64,000 nucleotides of DNA from Craterostigma plantagineum (GCA_027422505.1 JAPQWV010000126.1:1281001-1345000), one strand, 5' to 3'; shown: positions 22,067-32,888, numbered from the stretch's first letter. Notes: generated from the letters alone by a model not told the origin. Numbers and translations are program-made.

Positions 22067-23465
22067 ATGAATCGTCTATTTTCGAAATTTAAAGGTCAAA
22101 AGAAAGTGTCTACTGGCACGGATGGTAAGCAAATTCTCGTAAATTTCGTTCGTATAGACGTGAATTCTCGAACTTACATGGGATTCGATCGGAAAATTCG
22201 GTCCGACCGAACAGTAATTTCGGTCTGTATAAGAGGCGACCGAAAAACAACTTCGGTCACCTCTTAAACTGACCGAAATTATTGTTCGGTCATTACAAGA
22301 GGTGACCGAAATTATTATCCGGTCGCCTCTTATAACGACCGAAACTATTGTTCGGTCATGACTGTCATGACCGAAATCGGATTCCGGTAATAGTAGATAT
22401 AACCGAAATCGGATTTCGGTCGCCACTTGGGGTAGCCGAAATCCGATTTCGGTCATAATTTTTTTTTTTTTTTTTAAATTTTTTTTTCCAGACTCGAAGC
22501 TTGTCCCGGAGGATTCCACGGGTGACGGGATAAACTACAGTGAGCATTTCCGCGAAGGAGGACGATTTTCGACCGACGTGGAAGCCATTAACTGGGCGAA
22601 GGGCGTCGCTATTGGTCTTGGTTTCGAGTTGATAATTTCGTCGCACAAGAAATGTGGAACAAAAAAATTGATTAGATGTTCTCGCGGAGAACGTTATAGA
22701 GGCAAGGAGGATGAATTGGAGAGGATGTCCAAGTCTAACAAGTGCAGGTGTCCGTTTGTAGTCATTGCCCAGCAGGATCCAGCTACAAGGGAATGGTACG
22801 TTCGTACGGGGCCAACCGAGAATTCCATACACAATCACCCTCTGATACAGTATCCCGAGGGACACCGCCAGACGAGTGGACTGAGCAGCCAGGCAAAGAA
22901 GGTCGTAGAGGAAATGACTGCTGCCCAAGCGAAACCAGCACATATCCTCGCAGCGATGAGGGCTCGACACAGCGTAGATAACGCGACGATCCGACATGTA
23001 TATAATTACAGAGATCGTTTGAAGAGGCAAAATTCTGAGGGTCGAGACGTGGTGAGCCAGTTGATGCACCAGGCGACAGAGTCCGGATATTTTGTTGAAG
23101 CGCTGAGAGACGATGAGACTAATGCGCTGACACATGTCTTTCTCGCACACCCGGGGTCACTCGCACTGCTGAGGACGTATCCTTATTTTATTGGTATTGA
23201 CTCGACTTACAAGACAAATAGATATAAGATGCCTCTAGTTGAGATTATAGGGATGACTCCCTGTAATCACAACTTTCTGTGTGGGTTTGCCGTCATGGAG
23301 GACGAGACCGAGAGAAGTTACGGGTGGATGTTGCAGTCACTCAGAGATATTCTAGGGCCAGATGTCGACCCGTCCGCAATTGTCACTGATCGTGAGTTGG
23401 GCCTTCTTCGACCGCTACATATGGTATTTCCACATTCTCACCATCTTCTGTGCACGCTACACATT
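22067..23465 (+). pseudogene. MULE transposase, 3'-truncated
   Basis: Exon 1 is 22067-22124 (Lys-rich, 19 codons plus one base). The intron 22125-22491 is GT-AG, and exon 2 runs from 22492 to about 23465, keeping frame across the junction. The protein has a FAR1/MuDR-like N-terminal zinc/DNA-binding region (CRCPFVV, then W.VR......H.H) and the start of the MULE DDE domain. The first catalytic Asp is in GIDSTYKTNRY, followed by FAVMEDETERSYGWML and the second Asp in VTDRELGL. The sequence breaks after HHLLCTLHI. The third catalytic acid, the rest of the domain and the SWIM finger are missing, replaced by AT-rich 131-bp repeats. It is probably inactive unless it is a split or alternatively spliced gene. 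Confidence 0.82.
22196..22456. repeat. Array of short palindromes in transposase intron 1
   Basis: About a dozen half-sites of GACCGAAAT and its inverse ATTTCGGTC, mostly paired as 21-22-bp palindromes of the type GACCGAAATCGGATTTCGGTC and separated by about 10-25 bp. The same motif fills the first intron of the opposing PMD gene. Confidence 0.85.
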
Positions 23466-24010
23466 GGTTATTATTATCTATTTTTTAAATATTATTTGTT
23501 ATTTTATTTGTCATTTATATTGTTTTTATTATTATTATTATTTTTTAAAAATAATATTTTTTATGTTATTATTTGGTATTATTATCTTTATGAATTGGTT
23601 ATTATTATCTATTTTTTAAATATTATTTGTTATTTTATTTGTCATTTATATTGTTTTTATTATTATTATTTTTTTAAAAATAATATTTTTTATGTTATTA
23701 TTTGGTATTATTATCTTTATGAATTGGTTATTATTATCTATTTTTTAAATATTATTTGTTATTTTATTTGTCATTTATATTGTTTTTATTATTATTATTA
23801 TTTTTTAAAAATAATATTTTTCATGTTATTATTTGGTATTATTATCTTTATGAATTGGTTATTATTATCTATTTTTTAAATATTATTTGTTATTTTATTT
23901 GTCATTTATATTGTTTTTATTATTATTATTATTTTTTAAAAATAATATTTTTTATGCTATTATTTGGTATTATTATCTTTATGAATTGGTTATTATTATT
24001 TTATTTTTTT
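23466..24010. repeat. 131-bp AT-rich tandem repeat, about 4.2 copies
   Basis: Units begin at about 23466, 23597, 23726, 23857 and 23988 with GGTTATTATTATCTATTTT and are 129-131 bp long, almost identical. The first unit begins exactly where transposase homology ends, possibly at a former intron donor (ATTG-GTTATT). One frame stays open through it only because the repeat lacks stops there. Confidence 0.88.
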
Positions 24011-24126
24011 AATATTATTTGGTAATATTAATATTCCAAACATAAATAGTAGAGGCATAGAATAGTGCATTAATAATAACGTACGCATCCGATACATAAA
24101 CGAAGCAGAAACAAAATAGAAGCCCG

Positions 24127-26618
24127 TCATGGGGCATTGCGCCAACGGTCGTTCAGCTCGTCCAGCCTGTCTCTGTACCTTTCCGTATGCGTCGATCCAT
24201 CAAGCTGCATAGTAGCTAACATATCGCTACTCAAGGCGTACATCGAGCTGTACCACTGCACAAAGAAATAATACATATAAAAAAGTGAGTTAACATAATA
24301 ACAAAACCCCAAATCACATTGAATTACGTACATAGTCGACGTGGCTGCGCGGGGGGATGCCGCCCGAAGAGGCTCCTGATTCCGACGAAAACAGACGAGG
24401 ATGAGAATGCCGCTCGTACCAGTCCATGTAACCTTCAACGGTCTCACCAAGGTACTCTAAGGTACTCCGGCTGATGTATGACAGGTTGAGGATGTACGCG
24501 TAAGGGAACTGCCGCCAAGCAAATTCTGCTGCATCGCCAGAATGGTGCACCTTATACCTCGACGGGTCCGATGGCATATAAGCCCTCTGCGGCGGTGTCA
24601 TCGGCGGCGGGATGTGCTGCACGTAACCCAGCTGGCGCAACACTCTAGAGGGTACGTAGGGCTCGACGATGTCGCGATATCTAACCCAGCCCACGAAAAG
24701 AGTCCTCAGGTGCTGCGCCGCTGGATCGGGCCCGTACGGCAACCAAGCTACCTGATAACAATTTATTTTGTATTATATAAGCGAACATAATATGGAATAA
24801 TTATTATTAAAGTACCTCGCTCGCTGTCATCATGTCTAGCTGACGGCGGATCTCAATTAACCGGTGTCCCGTCCGCTCGACCTGAGATACGGACCACATG
24901 CCTGATCGTGCTTGGCCAGGCTCCACATGATGGGGTAGACGGTGTGGGCGGAAGCATGGAAAGTACTCGTAGATCCACGCCTGTAGTAACGACAGACACC
25001 CAGCTAAAACCCTTGCATCCGCTCGGCTTGCGAGCCCAAGCTGGCGATAGAGGTAAGCAAGAGCGGCCGAACCCCACGAATAACCACTGGCAGCTGGCAG
25101 GGAGCGATAGAACTCGTGCATGATGTCGGGCTTCACCCGATTCCCGCTCTTGTCGACGAACAGGGTCGACCCCAATAGAATCCACAGCCAAGCGATGGCC
25201 TGGAACCCCGCCGGCCGACTCTCCCGCATCCTCTGCATCACGTCTTTCGACGCAACCGACCCTGCTCTCCAAAATCCCCTCAGGGCGTCAGCGGAGACGC
25301 CCATAATCTCCCTCGCCGCGATCTGCTGGTCGCCGGCGTCCGGGGTGCCCGAAACCATCGTCCCGTCGATCGGGATACGGAGAATGTGCTCGACGTCGTG
25401 GAGCATGATCGTCATCTCCCCCCACGGCATGTGGAAGGTGTTCGTGTCGGGGTGCCAGCGCTCCACAAAAGCGCACAGAAGAGGCTGATCCAAGTGTACG
25501 AGCATGGCATCTGCGAGGTGTAAGAGACCTGTGCCATCGATCTCGCTCTGTGTCTCCGGCGGGAATTGGCAGTACCACTGCTTAAGCTGACGAAGCACTA
25601 ACGCACGCCCCTCGCACTTCAGCAGGGGCCTCTCCTCGTCACCCATCCAGATGCGGGGCGCGATGTGCCCCAAGTAACTAGGGATCACCGAGCCATCTTG
25701 CGGACCACCTGGCTGTGGCCCCTGCACCCTCCAGGAATCGTCATCTACGACCCTGGAGCGCTTGCTCCCTATTTTATTTTTTAGGAATACCACATAAATA
25801 AATCTAATTTTTGCTACGATAGTTAAGACATTGGTCGCAAGTCAGTTTATAATGAAGAAGGCATGTACCTGAGGAGACCGGTATCCGCTCGTCGTCGGAT
25901 GACTGAAACGATGCCGCATCGTATGGCACCTCCTCATCCGCATGCGCCACATCCTCTACGTTCGGTTCGTATTCCGCATACACGGAATGCGAATCACCCG
26001 CTCGCTGCCGCCTCGCCTCCTCCCGTTCCCTACGAACGGAAGCATCAACGCCGCGCGCCCTCGTATGACGCTCTCCAGATCCCTCCAACGAGGGGGATCT
26101 GCTGCTCCCTCCGAGCAGGGACTTCCCACCCATCGCCTGCAATTAGATAATTTTTTTCAAAAAAAAAAAAAAAAAAAATTGACCGAAATAAAATTTCGGT
26201 CGGCCTAGTACTGACCGAAATCGGATTTCGGTCGTAGTACGGTCGACCGAAATCGGATTCCGGTGAAATAGATTCCGACCGAAATCGGATTTCGGTCATT
26301 ACTAGGCCGACCGAACAACTATTTCGGTCGAAAACTTCACGACCGAAACATGATTTCGGTCGTCCGGTGTCGCGACCGAAATCAGATTTCGGTCGCGACA
26401 CCGGACGACCGAAATCATGTTTCGGTCGTGAAGTTTTCGACCGAAATAGTTGTTCGGTCGTGCCGTTTTTGCTCTAGTTCGCGTCCGATCAACCGTTTTC
26501 CGGCCTATTTCGATCCGTTTTCGACAATCTATCTAAATACGAATGAATATTACGACAATTTTCTTACCAATCGTGAGAGCACCCCCTTTCCCTTTCCCTT
26601 TCCCTTTCCCCGTTCCAT
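24127..26618 (-). CDS. Plant mobile domain (PMD, MAIN-like) protein inside the MULE
   Basis: Five exons (26568-26618, 25869-26136, 24816-25768, 24332-24751, 24127-24255) join without stops to 606 aa. All four introns are GT-AG and phases match. Residues 1-17 are a Lys/Gly repeat encoded inside the terminal repeat. Residues 18-110 are charged and acidic. The PMD (PF10536-like) covers about 130-420, with FVERWHPDTNTFHMPWGEM, a following DVEHILRIPIDG, GFQAIAWLWILLGS, and an SWGSAALAYLYRQLG helix. Host MAIN/MAIL proteins act in nuclear gene and transposon silencing. PMD copies are known inside some MULE and gypsy elements. The GC-rich coding sequence contrasts with its surroundings. Function in the element is unknown. 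Intactness suggests recent selection or a young insertion. Confidence 0.85.
26180..26459. repeat. Palindrome array with a perfect 75-bp inverted repeat in PMD intron 1
   Basis: GACCGAAAT / ATTTCGGTC half-sites recur throughout. 26309-26383 and 26385-26459 are exact reverse complements over 75 bp around a single central A, so the RNA would form one long hairpin. This mirrors the array at 22196-22456 at the other end of the element. Confidence 0.92.
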
Positions 26619-26837
26619 TGCGATTTACAAATTTTTCTGTTTTTTGTTTGATTTGGATGTGTGATTTGAAAAGTGTTGCGAACTAAAGGACTTTAAATAG
26701 AGAAATTCTATCTTTTTATTATATTTTAGCTTTTTAAATTATTTTAAATAACATAAGGGCAAAATAGTCTTTTTTCAGCCCTTTAGGGGGCGGTAACAAG
26801 TAAAAAGGGGGCGGTGAATAGCAATCCCCAATATCAA

Positions 26838-27213
26838 AAGCAAATGTCAGTTGAAACACAAACCGATTAAATTAGGAGAGAGAAAATATGAAACTCATTT
26901 TGGGTTTGGTTTTTATTAATTTTACCCCATAATTTGTGTTTTGGAGTACCGTTGGAGATACTCTGAGAATGAGTTTAAAGATTGGAGAAGAATTACTGCA
27001 TCTTGAGTATGAATTATCGGTTGGATTGGAGATGGTCTTAGTGAATCACATCGTACATGTTAGCACATTCTCGAACTTATTTTTCGTGTACCATTTACCA
27101 ACAAAAAAAAAGAAAAAAGAATGATATCTACCATAACCCCACTTTTGCCAGTAAGCCTTATTCGCCTCATATGGCGTGTTTCTCCTCGTGAGAGAGGTAA
27201 TAGACAAAACTGA
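26838..27213. other. Spacer right of the MULE
   Basis: At about 26940-27043 there is a sequence matching, in reverse, the Harbinger-like fragments near 20494-21010 (GGAGATGGTC-TTA end). No gene recognised. Confidence 0.4.
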
Positions 27214-28378
27214 ACAACATGGCCCTTCGAATATACATAAAGATAGTCACTTTCGATAGTGGACAGATATAATTCTGTAACGTTTTCTTATCTTCTTGGA
27301 ACTCAAATATTCATTGGCTGGTAATGAAAAAATGAACAAATCAGTGAAGAGATCATAACTCGGCAAATCTTAGAAAACATGTTACAAAATCAGAGAGAGT
27401 TCAATAAAATCCATTTGGCGCACTTCCTTAAGCGTCAGCCCTTTCTGATCGGTCGGGCATGTTCTTCACTATCGCCTCTTGCTCGGCCTAAAAGAAAAAC
27501 GCGACGTTCGTTACATCATTCGTCGATCGACCGTAGAATAAAATTAACGACCTAACTAACCTTAGCTTTCTCGAAAATTTCGGGATTTTTCTGGAGGAAA
27601 GGGTGGCCCACGCAGCGTTCAAATACATAATGAAACTGTACGATGATTCATTCATTCACTAATTACCTCTGAACAAAACTGGAGATGAAAGTCTCAGGAT
27701 CTTTGAACTTGAAAGCTCTTAGGAAAGGAAGCATATTTCCAATGATTGGCCATCCCAAATCGCCAGGTGGCAATTCATGTCCTCTTCTCCCCTAATTTCA
27801 TCGTTTCATAGTACCAACAATTCACATTCTTTGCCACCCACCTCAAACCATAAGAACAAGCCAACAAAAACCATTACCAAATACCCTTCTTTTTTTAAAT
27901 TTTTATTCAGTCGACGTAATAGGATGCGAAGAAGAAGACGAGTACACTCGTAGTTAGGAGTCACTACATATAGTAGGCGAGAAAGAATTCAGGGTATTAA
28001 AGAATCAGAAAGTGCTTATTTTTTGTGGGATCTACTAGCTCAGATGATTGATAATTCGATAATTTTACCTATATCAAGGGGAGTGTGCATCTGGTGATAA
28101 GAGTTAAAATTGGCATAAAGTTGGAAGGAAAAATACATGCCGGCCTATGTATGTGTGTTTTGTCTTGTTGCTTGCAGCTTGGATTCTTTGCATAATGGAT
28201 ACAAACCACGAACGTCACAGTGGTGAAGTGAAACTTAACAACATGGCCCTTCGAATCTAAAAGATCGTAACTTTTTGGTAGTGGACAGAGTTAATTTTGC
28301 AACATTTATCATCTCGGAACTCAAATATTCATAGGCTGGTAATGAGATTGAACAGCAGTGAAGAGATCATAGCCCAGG
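27214..28378. repeat. Direct repeats of about 140 bp flanking the KAO fragment
   Basis: 27214-27350 and 28237-28378 are similar in direct orientation, both containing AACATGGCCCTTCGAAT, GTGGACAGA and GAACTCAAATATTCAT. The scrambled KAO copy lies exactly between them. Confidence 0.7.
27406..28236 (-). pseudogene. Scrambled KAO (CYP88A) gene fragment
   Basis: Reading on the minus strand, it holds a decayed promoter-like region matching 19530-19785 (27960-28236), an exon 1 copy with frame damage (about 27665-27880), and the start of intron 1. It then jumps straight to a shortened piece of exon 3 (about 27560-27630) and ends with most of exon 4 (27412-27490). Exon 2, most of exon 3 and exons 5-8 are absent. 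A 1-bp insertion breaks exon 1 near 27781, and about 25 bp are missing in exon 3. It cannot encode a P450. It resembles the intact gene at 15937-19429 closely, so it is probably a local, rearranged duplicate. Confidence 0.85.
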
Positions 28379-28529
28379 ACATATTGTTTTCACAAGCCAT
28401 ACCAAATCCCAGAGATAGGCAGGCTCAAACCATTGGAAAAAAAACAAGCAATTCAATGTTCAGTAGTAGGCACATGAAAGATACAGAAACTGATCATATC
28501 AGACTAATTAATCATCCAATTGGTAAGAG

Positions 28530-28772
28530 TTACTGAGTATCAGGTTGGGGAGGGGAAGGTGGCTGTGCTTTCTCATTTGGGGATGGTGAAGAAGAAGATA
28601 TAGAGATAAGCTGTGACCTGTATTGGTCTCCTCCACTATCGTTCTCGCCATTCTTTATAGGTGATTTATCATCAGCTATGTCTTCCTCGTTGGGTACTTT
28701 GTAAGAGATTGCAATTAGGGACTCACGGGTCGCATTGTCCTGTAACTCATTGCTGGGTTGCTGCTTGTCCAT
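28530..28772 (-). CDS. Small uncharacterised hydrophilic protein (80 aa)
   Basis: An open frame with a clear ATG at 28772, divergent from COX10. The protein is acidic and Ser/Pro-rich and has two related short motifs, RESLIAISYKVP (about residues 16-27) and RSQLISISSSSP (about 52-63). There is no signal peptide or membrane segment. I do not recognise a named family, though the ISY-type repeat recalls small plant proteins of unknown function. The 5' leader probably contains an intron, because a CAG acceptor-like site lies just before the ATG. It may be a real gene or the last coding exon of a longer one. Confidence 0.55.
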   Translation of the reverse strand: MDKQQPSNELQDNATRESLIAISYKVPNEEDIADDKSPIKNGENDSGGDQYRSQLISISSSSPSPNEKAQPPSPPQPDTQ

Positions 28773-29659
28773 GAGCTGAAGATATCAATGGGATTAGAAT
28801 TTCAACTGAAACAGAGAGAATAATTAGTAAAACTATACACATTCATGATCCAAAATTCAACAACATCAGGTAAATTTGGGGAAAAAGAAAAGAAAATCAT
28901 CATGAATATGATCGTAGTCATTCAATAGCCATCTCATCCAATCTATCGCAGTTCACGAAAAACTTCATGTTACTCTCCATCAGAACCGTGTTCAAATCCC
29001 TGAATATCCTGAACTTAATTTTCCCTGGCATCTAGAAGTTGAAGTTAATCTACCTATAGGCAAAATTTCAGAAATAGGTCGAAGTTGTTCGTACCAAAGG
29101 CGAGAAACAACACAAGAACACGATCACAAAGAGAAATTTTCCAAATCAATCCGCCGCCACGATATCCGATTAGGTCAACATATGTCAATTCTCCTGAGCC
29201 TCACGATCCGCAAAATAAATGAAAATCTACGATCGACAAGCGTCTCATGCCTCACAATTACCGATTTTTCATCAACAACAATCACTGGAAGTTTCATGAA
29301 CTTACCAATTTTGACTGGATTAGCTCCTTTCGTAAGATGGATTGCGATAAGATTCTCTTGCCAGCAGCTGACTCGGATTGTGGCAAAAGTAAACGTATGT
29401 TTTTACTTTTATATTGCGTGACGACGACGAACATCTGTCACGTGAAACGCACGTGAAGGATTAAGGCAGACTTTGTTGACTCTTTACCGATTGGGCTATT
29501 AGACTTCATCTAATGGGCCTAACCGGCCCAAATAATTTCCTCGTCGTCTTTGTCAATTATTAATTTCTTTTTCTACTTTTCCTGAAAGCAAAAAGTAAAG
29601 GGTAAGATTAGAGAGAACGGAGTACAACACTGTAGATGCTGAGTCGCTGACGACTCGCG
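28773..29659. other. Divergent upstream region between the small protein gene and COX10
   Basis: No further coding exon recognised. It probably contains the promoters and leaders of both genes. An ACGTG-containing stretch (CACGTGAAACGCACGTGAAG) lies at about 29438-29457. Confidence 0.4.
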
Positions 29660-32425
29660 ATGTGGAGAAACGCGGTGAGACTCCATGCTAGGCTCGAGTG
29701 CCCTAGCTCGAATTCCAGACCTCATCGGTTAATCAACGAAGGCCTTAGCCGTTTTACCCGATCTAAGTCATCAGCCTCGGAGACGGCGTCAGCGTCAAAT
29801 CCGGTGAGCTGGACCGGGCGATCCAATGCGGCGGCGTCCTTCGACCTTCCGTCTGCAGCTGCGGCGACGTCGTTTAAGGTCGGAGAGCTCGCTGACGTAG
29901 CCAGACACTATGGGCGTTGTTATTGGGAGCTTTCGAAAGCTCGACTCAGGTTGTTTAGATCAAACGCTCATTGAATTGATTTTGATTATCTTTTAGTTAA
30001 ATGATGAGCTTATTTTTCAATAGACCTGTCTTTTGGGGTATTGGCGGCTTGTGTCATGTTATTTGTGTTTCGACTCATCTGGTGATTCTGGACTCAATTT
30101 TTTGAGTGTTCCATAATTGCATACAGTTTTTACATCTATTTATTTCATTTTTATTGATTGCGTAGCTTTTTTCCATCACATTTCTGTTGTGAAGATTTTC
30201 GTGGATAACCAAGTACTATATATTGTCTTTGTTTTGGGAATTTATTCAGCAATCTGCATGTAATGTATGGATGATTTCCAAGTGTTCACAGTACGGCAGT
30301 TTGTAGGGGTTTTCACAGTAGATTCTTGATTCAGGCACATGTGTCCAAATCTGTCACTCTTACATTTGGTTTGCGCTGTATAACTTTTGTTCATCTGCAG
30401 TATGTTAGTTGTTGCTACATCTGGTACCGGCTACATTTTAGGCAGTGGCAGCGCAGTTGATTATCTCGGCCTTTGCTGTACATGTGCTGGGACAATGATG
30501 GTTGCTGCTTCTGCAAATTCTTTGAACCAGGTCTTCTGCTTGATTATCATTTGAGATGTTGTACAATATAGAAGTAGTAGGACTCTGTTTTAAACTTCCT
30601 AAAATCTAAAACTTTTTAGGCTATGTATGAAACTTATCTGTTTCAACCTTAGGTCTTTGAGGTAAGTAATGATGCCAAGATGAATAGAACCAGACGTAGA
30701 CCACTTCCATCGGCTCGCATTACTGTACCTCACGCAATTACCTGGGCATCATCAGTAGGTGTAGCTGGTACTGCTTTACTGGCTAGCGAGGTGATAATGT
30801 CCCCCTTAATATGTTTGTGTTTCACTGTACTTGAATGTTCAGTAATTCTTTCTACTGCCGGAGTGTTATTATTAATGGGGCTAATGTTGCAATCTCAATG
30901 ACAAGGTTCTTGCAGGCTAATATGCTGGCAGCTGGTCTTGCAGCTTCAAACCTTTTCCTTTACGCTTTTGTGTACACTCCACTGAAGCAGATTCATTGGT
31001 CCAATACTTGGGTTGGAGCTGTAGTAGGTGCAATCCCTCCACTACTTGGGTAAGCTTTCTTCTTTCCTATTATAATTAGCCGAAAATCACGCTTCTATTG
31101 ATGTGTGTCTTTGTGAGGACTTTTCTCGAACTAGATTTAATTCAGGCTGTGTTTCTATTCTGCTATTATCTAAACTCATACGATTATACGTTGTTATTCG
31201 TGTTCTTTATTGCTGATGATTATACGTTGTTATCAATTATTGGAGCTGTGTGACTATTATATTTTCGTCTTTGGAAGGTGGGCTGCGGCTTCTGGTGAAA
31301 TCTCACTTAATGCAATGATTCTTCCTGCCGCGCTATACTTTTGGCAGATACCACATTTCATGGCCCTTGCTTATCTGTGCCGCAAAGATTATGCAGATGG
31401 AGGGTATGGATTATCTTGTTTGTTGTGGCTTGTTATTGCATTTAACTCCCAAGTCTTTTGATTTGTGAACTGCATCTAAGTACTTCGTGTGATGTTTGTT
31501 TCCACTTTCCAACTTACTGTTACAGTACGCCTTTTCATTAAGTACTTTATAATTTCATATGCTGGCTACCTCGTGCCGATTATTCCTTGGTTAAATTACA
31601 AAGAGGAAAGTGCATATGGGTACTCTTAACAAGCCTGGCAATACTTTTCAACATTATAACTGTTACACCTTGCATTGAATATTTGTCCCTGAGCTGTACC
31701 GTATTCGCGAAGCTCCTTTGCCGTTCTTGATATATCTAAGCTATAGATTTTTTTTTTTCTGAAACTAGGTTCAAGATGTTTTCACTGGCCGATGCCACTG
31801 GTCACAGAACAGCTTTGGTTGCTTTAAGGAACTGCATGTATCTTCTTCCATTGGGTTACCTATCTTATGACTGTGAGTTACAACTACTGTCTCCTTCTTA
31901 CTTCTTACTCCCAAATATTTATATCACTCAAAATTCAGGGATACTCATGTTGAATTTCCTAGAGGCCATACCATCAGCAAACCAATCCTCAGTCATTTAT
32001 CCAATTATAGTTCTTTCTCCCATTACACACTTTCTCTCCGTGAAATCTTTCTATTCGACACAGGGGGTTTAACCTCGGGATGGTTCTGCTTAGAATCAAC
32101 AGCCCTCGCCCTCGCCATCAGCTCCACTGCAGCATCGTTCTACCTTAACCGCACGACACAAAGCGCGAGGAGAATGTTCCACGCCAGCCTTCTCTATCTC
32201 CCCGTATTTATGGGCGGGCTGCTGATCCACCGTGTCGCCAATAACGAGCATCAATCGACGCTGGAGAGCGATAATAAGTTGGGCGATTCTCCATCCTCGG
32301 AGATTTTATTACAAAATTCCAGCCATCGGCCAGACTTTGCTGCTTCGAGACCTAGGCCGCCCGTGGCTTATGCCTCGGCTGCACCATTCCCATTCTTGCC
32401 TGCTCCATCGTATGTTAGCAGCTGA
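29660..32425 (+). CDS. COX10: Protohaem IX farnesyltransferase COX10, mitochondrial
   Basis: Seven exons (29660-29949, 30401-30530, 30653-30790, 30916-31049, 31278-31403, 31769-31872, 32064-32425) join to 427 aa, close to other plant COX10 proteins. It farnesylates haem B to haem O in the inner mitochondrial membrane for cytochrome c oxidase assembly. The first about 60 residues are Arg/Ser-rich, like a mitochondrial targeting peptide. UbiA-type motifs are [15 protein letters not shown] (polyprenyl diphosphate and Mg binding) and [16 protein letters not shown]. Several hydrophobic helices follow, then a Ser/Pro-rich tail. All splice sites are GT-AG and in frame. The next gene, PRS, starts 460 bp downstream on the same strand. 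Confidence 0.96.
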
Positions 32426-32888
32426 AGAAAGTCTCGTTGACTGCGTTACCTTTTGTTGTACAAGGAGAAAATGTCCTTTAGTCGATTGGGGATTGTTTTC
32501 CTTTTTTATTGAAAATATTTACCAGGGTGCAATACTAGCTTCAAATAAGCAGGCTGGAAACCGAGATGATTCCCAGATTTTTTGTCTAATGTTTCGAATA
32601 TGAGATGAAAATATCTTTACTCAGTGTTCTATTTTATTTGAGATGTGCTTGTATTGATTGTATTTATTACTACTAGCATGGGTTCAGCACTGTGTCGATG
32701 TTAGATTAGAAAAAATGATAGCCGTAACGTAAGATACAAGCTAAGAAGATAATTGTTCTTAAATGAAAACGACGTCACTTTGTTGAAAGAAAGATATTTC
32801 AAGAATAGAAAGTGAAGTCAAGTGTTAAAACCCTAATTGCCCATCTCCTAGCAAAAGCCGAGCTGAGTTGGCTTTCCTCTGATGATAA
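32426..32888. other. COX10 3' region and PRS promoter
   Basis: No gene recognised. It should contain the COX10 3'UTR and the PRS promoter and leader. No clear TATA box seen. Confidence 0.4.

Larger units (their letters stand above)
21887..26829. mobile_element. Mutator-like element (MULE) carrying a transposase gene and a PMD gene (4.94 kb)
   Basis: The outer about 75 bp at each end are inverted repeats with roughly three mismatches: GGATTGCTATTCACCGCCCC, then CCGCCCCCTAAAGGGCTG, ending near TATTTTGCCC. Weaker similarity continues a few hundred bases inward. Flanking 8-bp repeats AATATCAA lie at 21879-21886 and 26830-26837. Two genes face inward: a MULE transposase (+, 3' half lost) and an intact-looking PMD gene (-). 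Each first exon lies just inside the end repeats, and each first intron holds palindrome arrays. The layout recalls maize MuDR, with two convergent genes driven from the end repeats. Loss of the transposase C-terminus suggests it is now non-autonomous. Confidence 0.88.

Noticed and set aside
22365..23150. 261-codon open frame on the minus strand
   Set aside because: It is antisense to the transposase exon, whose + strand product has clear MULE motifs; the antisense product matches nothing I know and crosses the palindrome intron.
23466..24025. Long Tyr/Phe/Ile-rich open frames in three phases
   Set aside because: They arise from the 131-bp AT-rich tandem repeat lacking stops; no biological protein resembles them.
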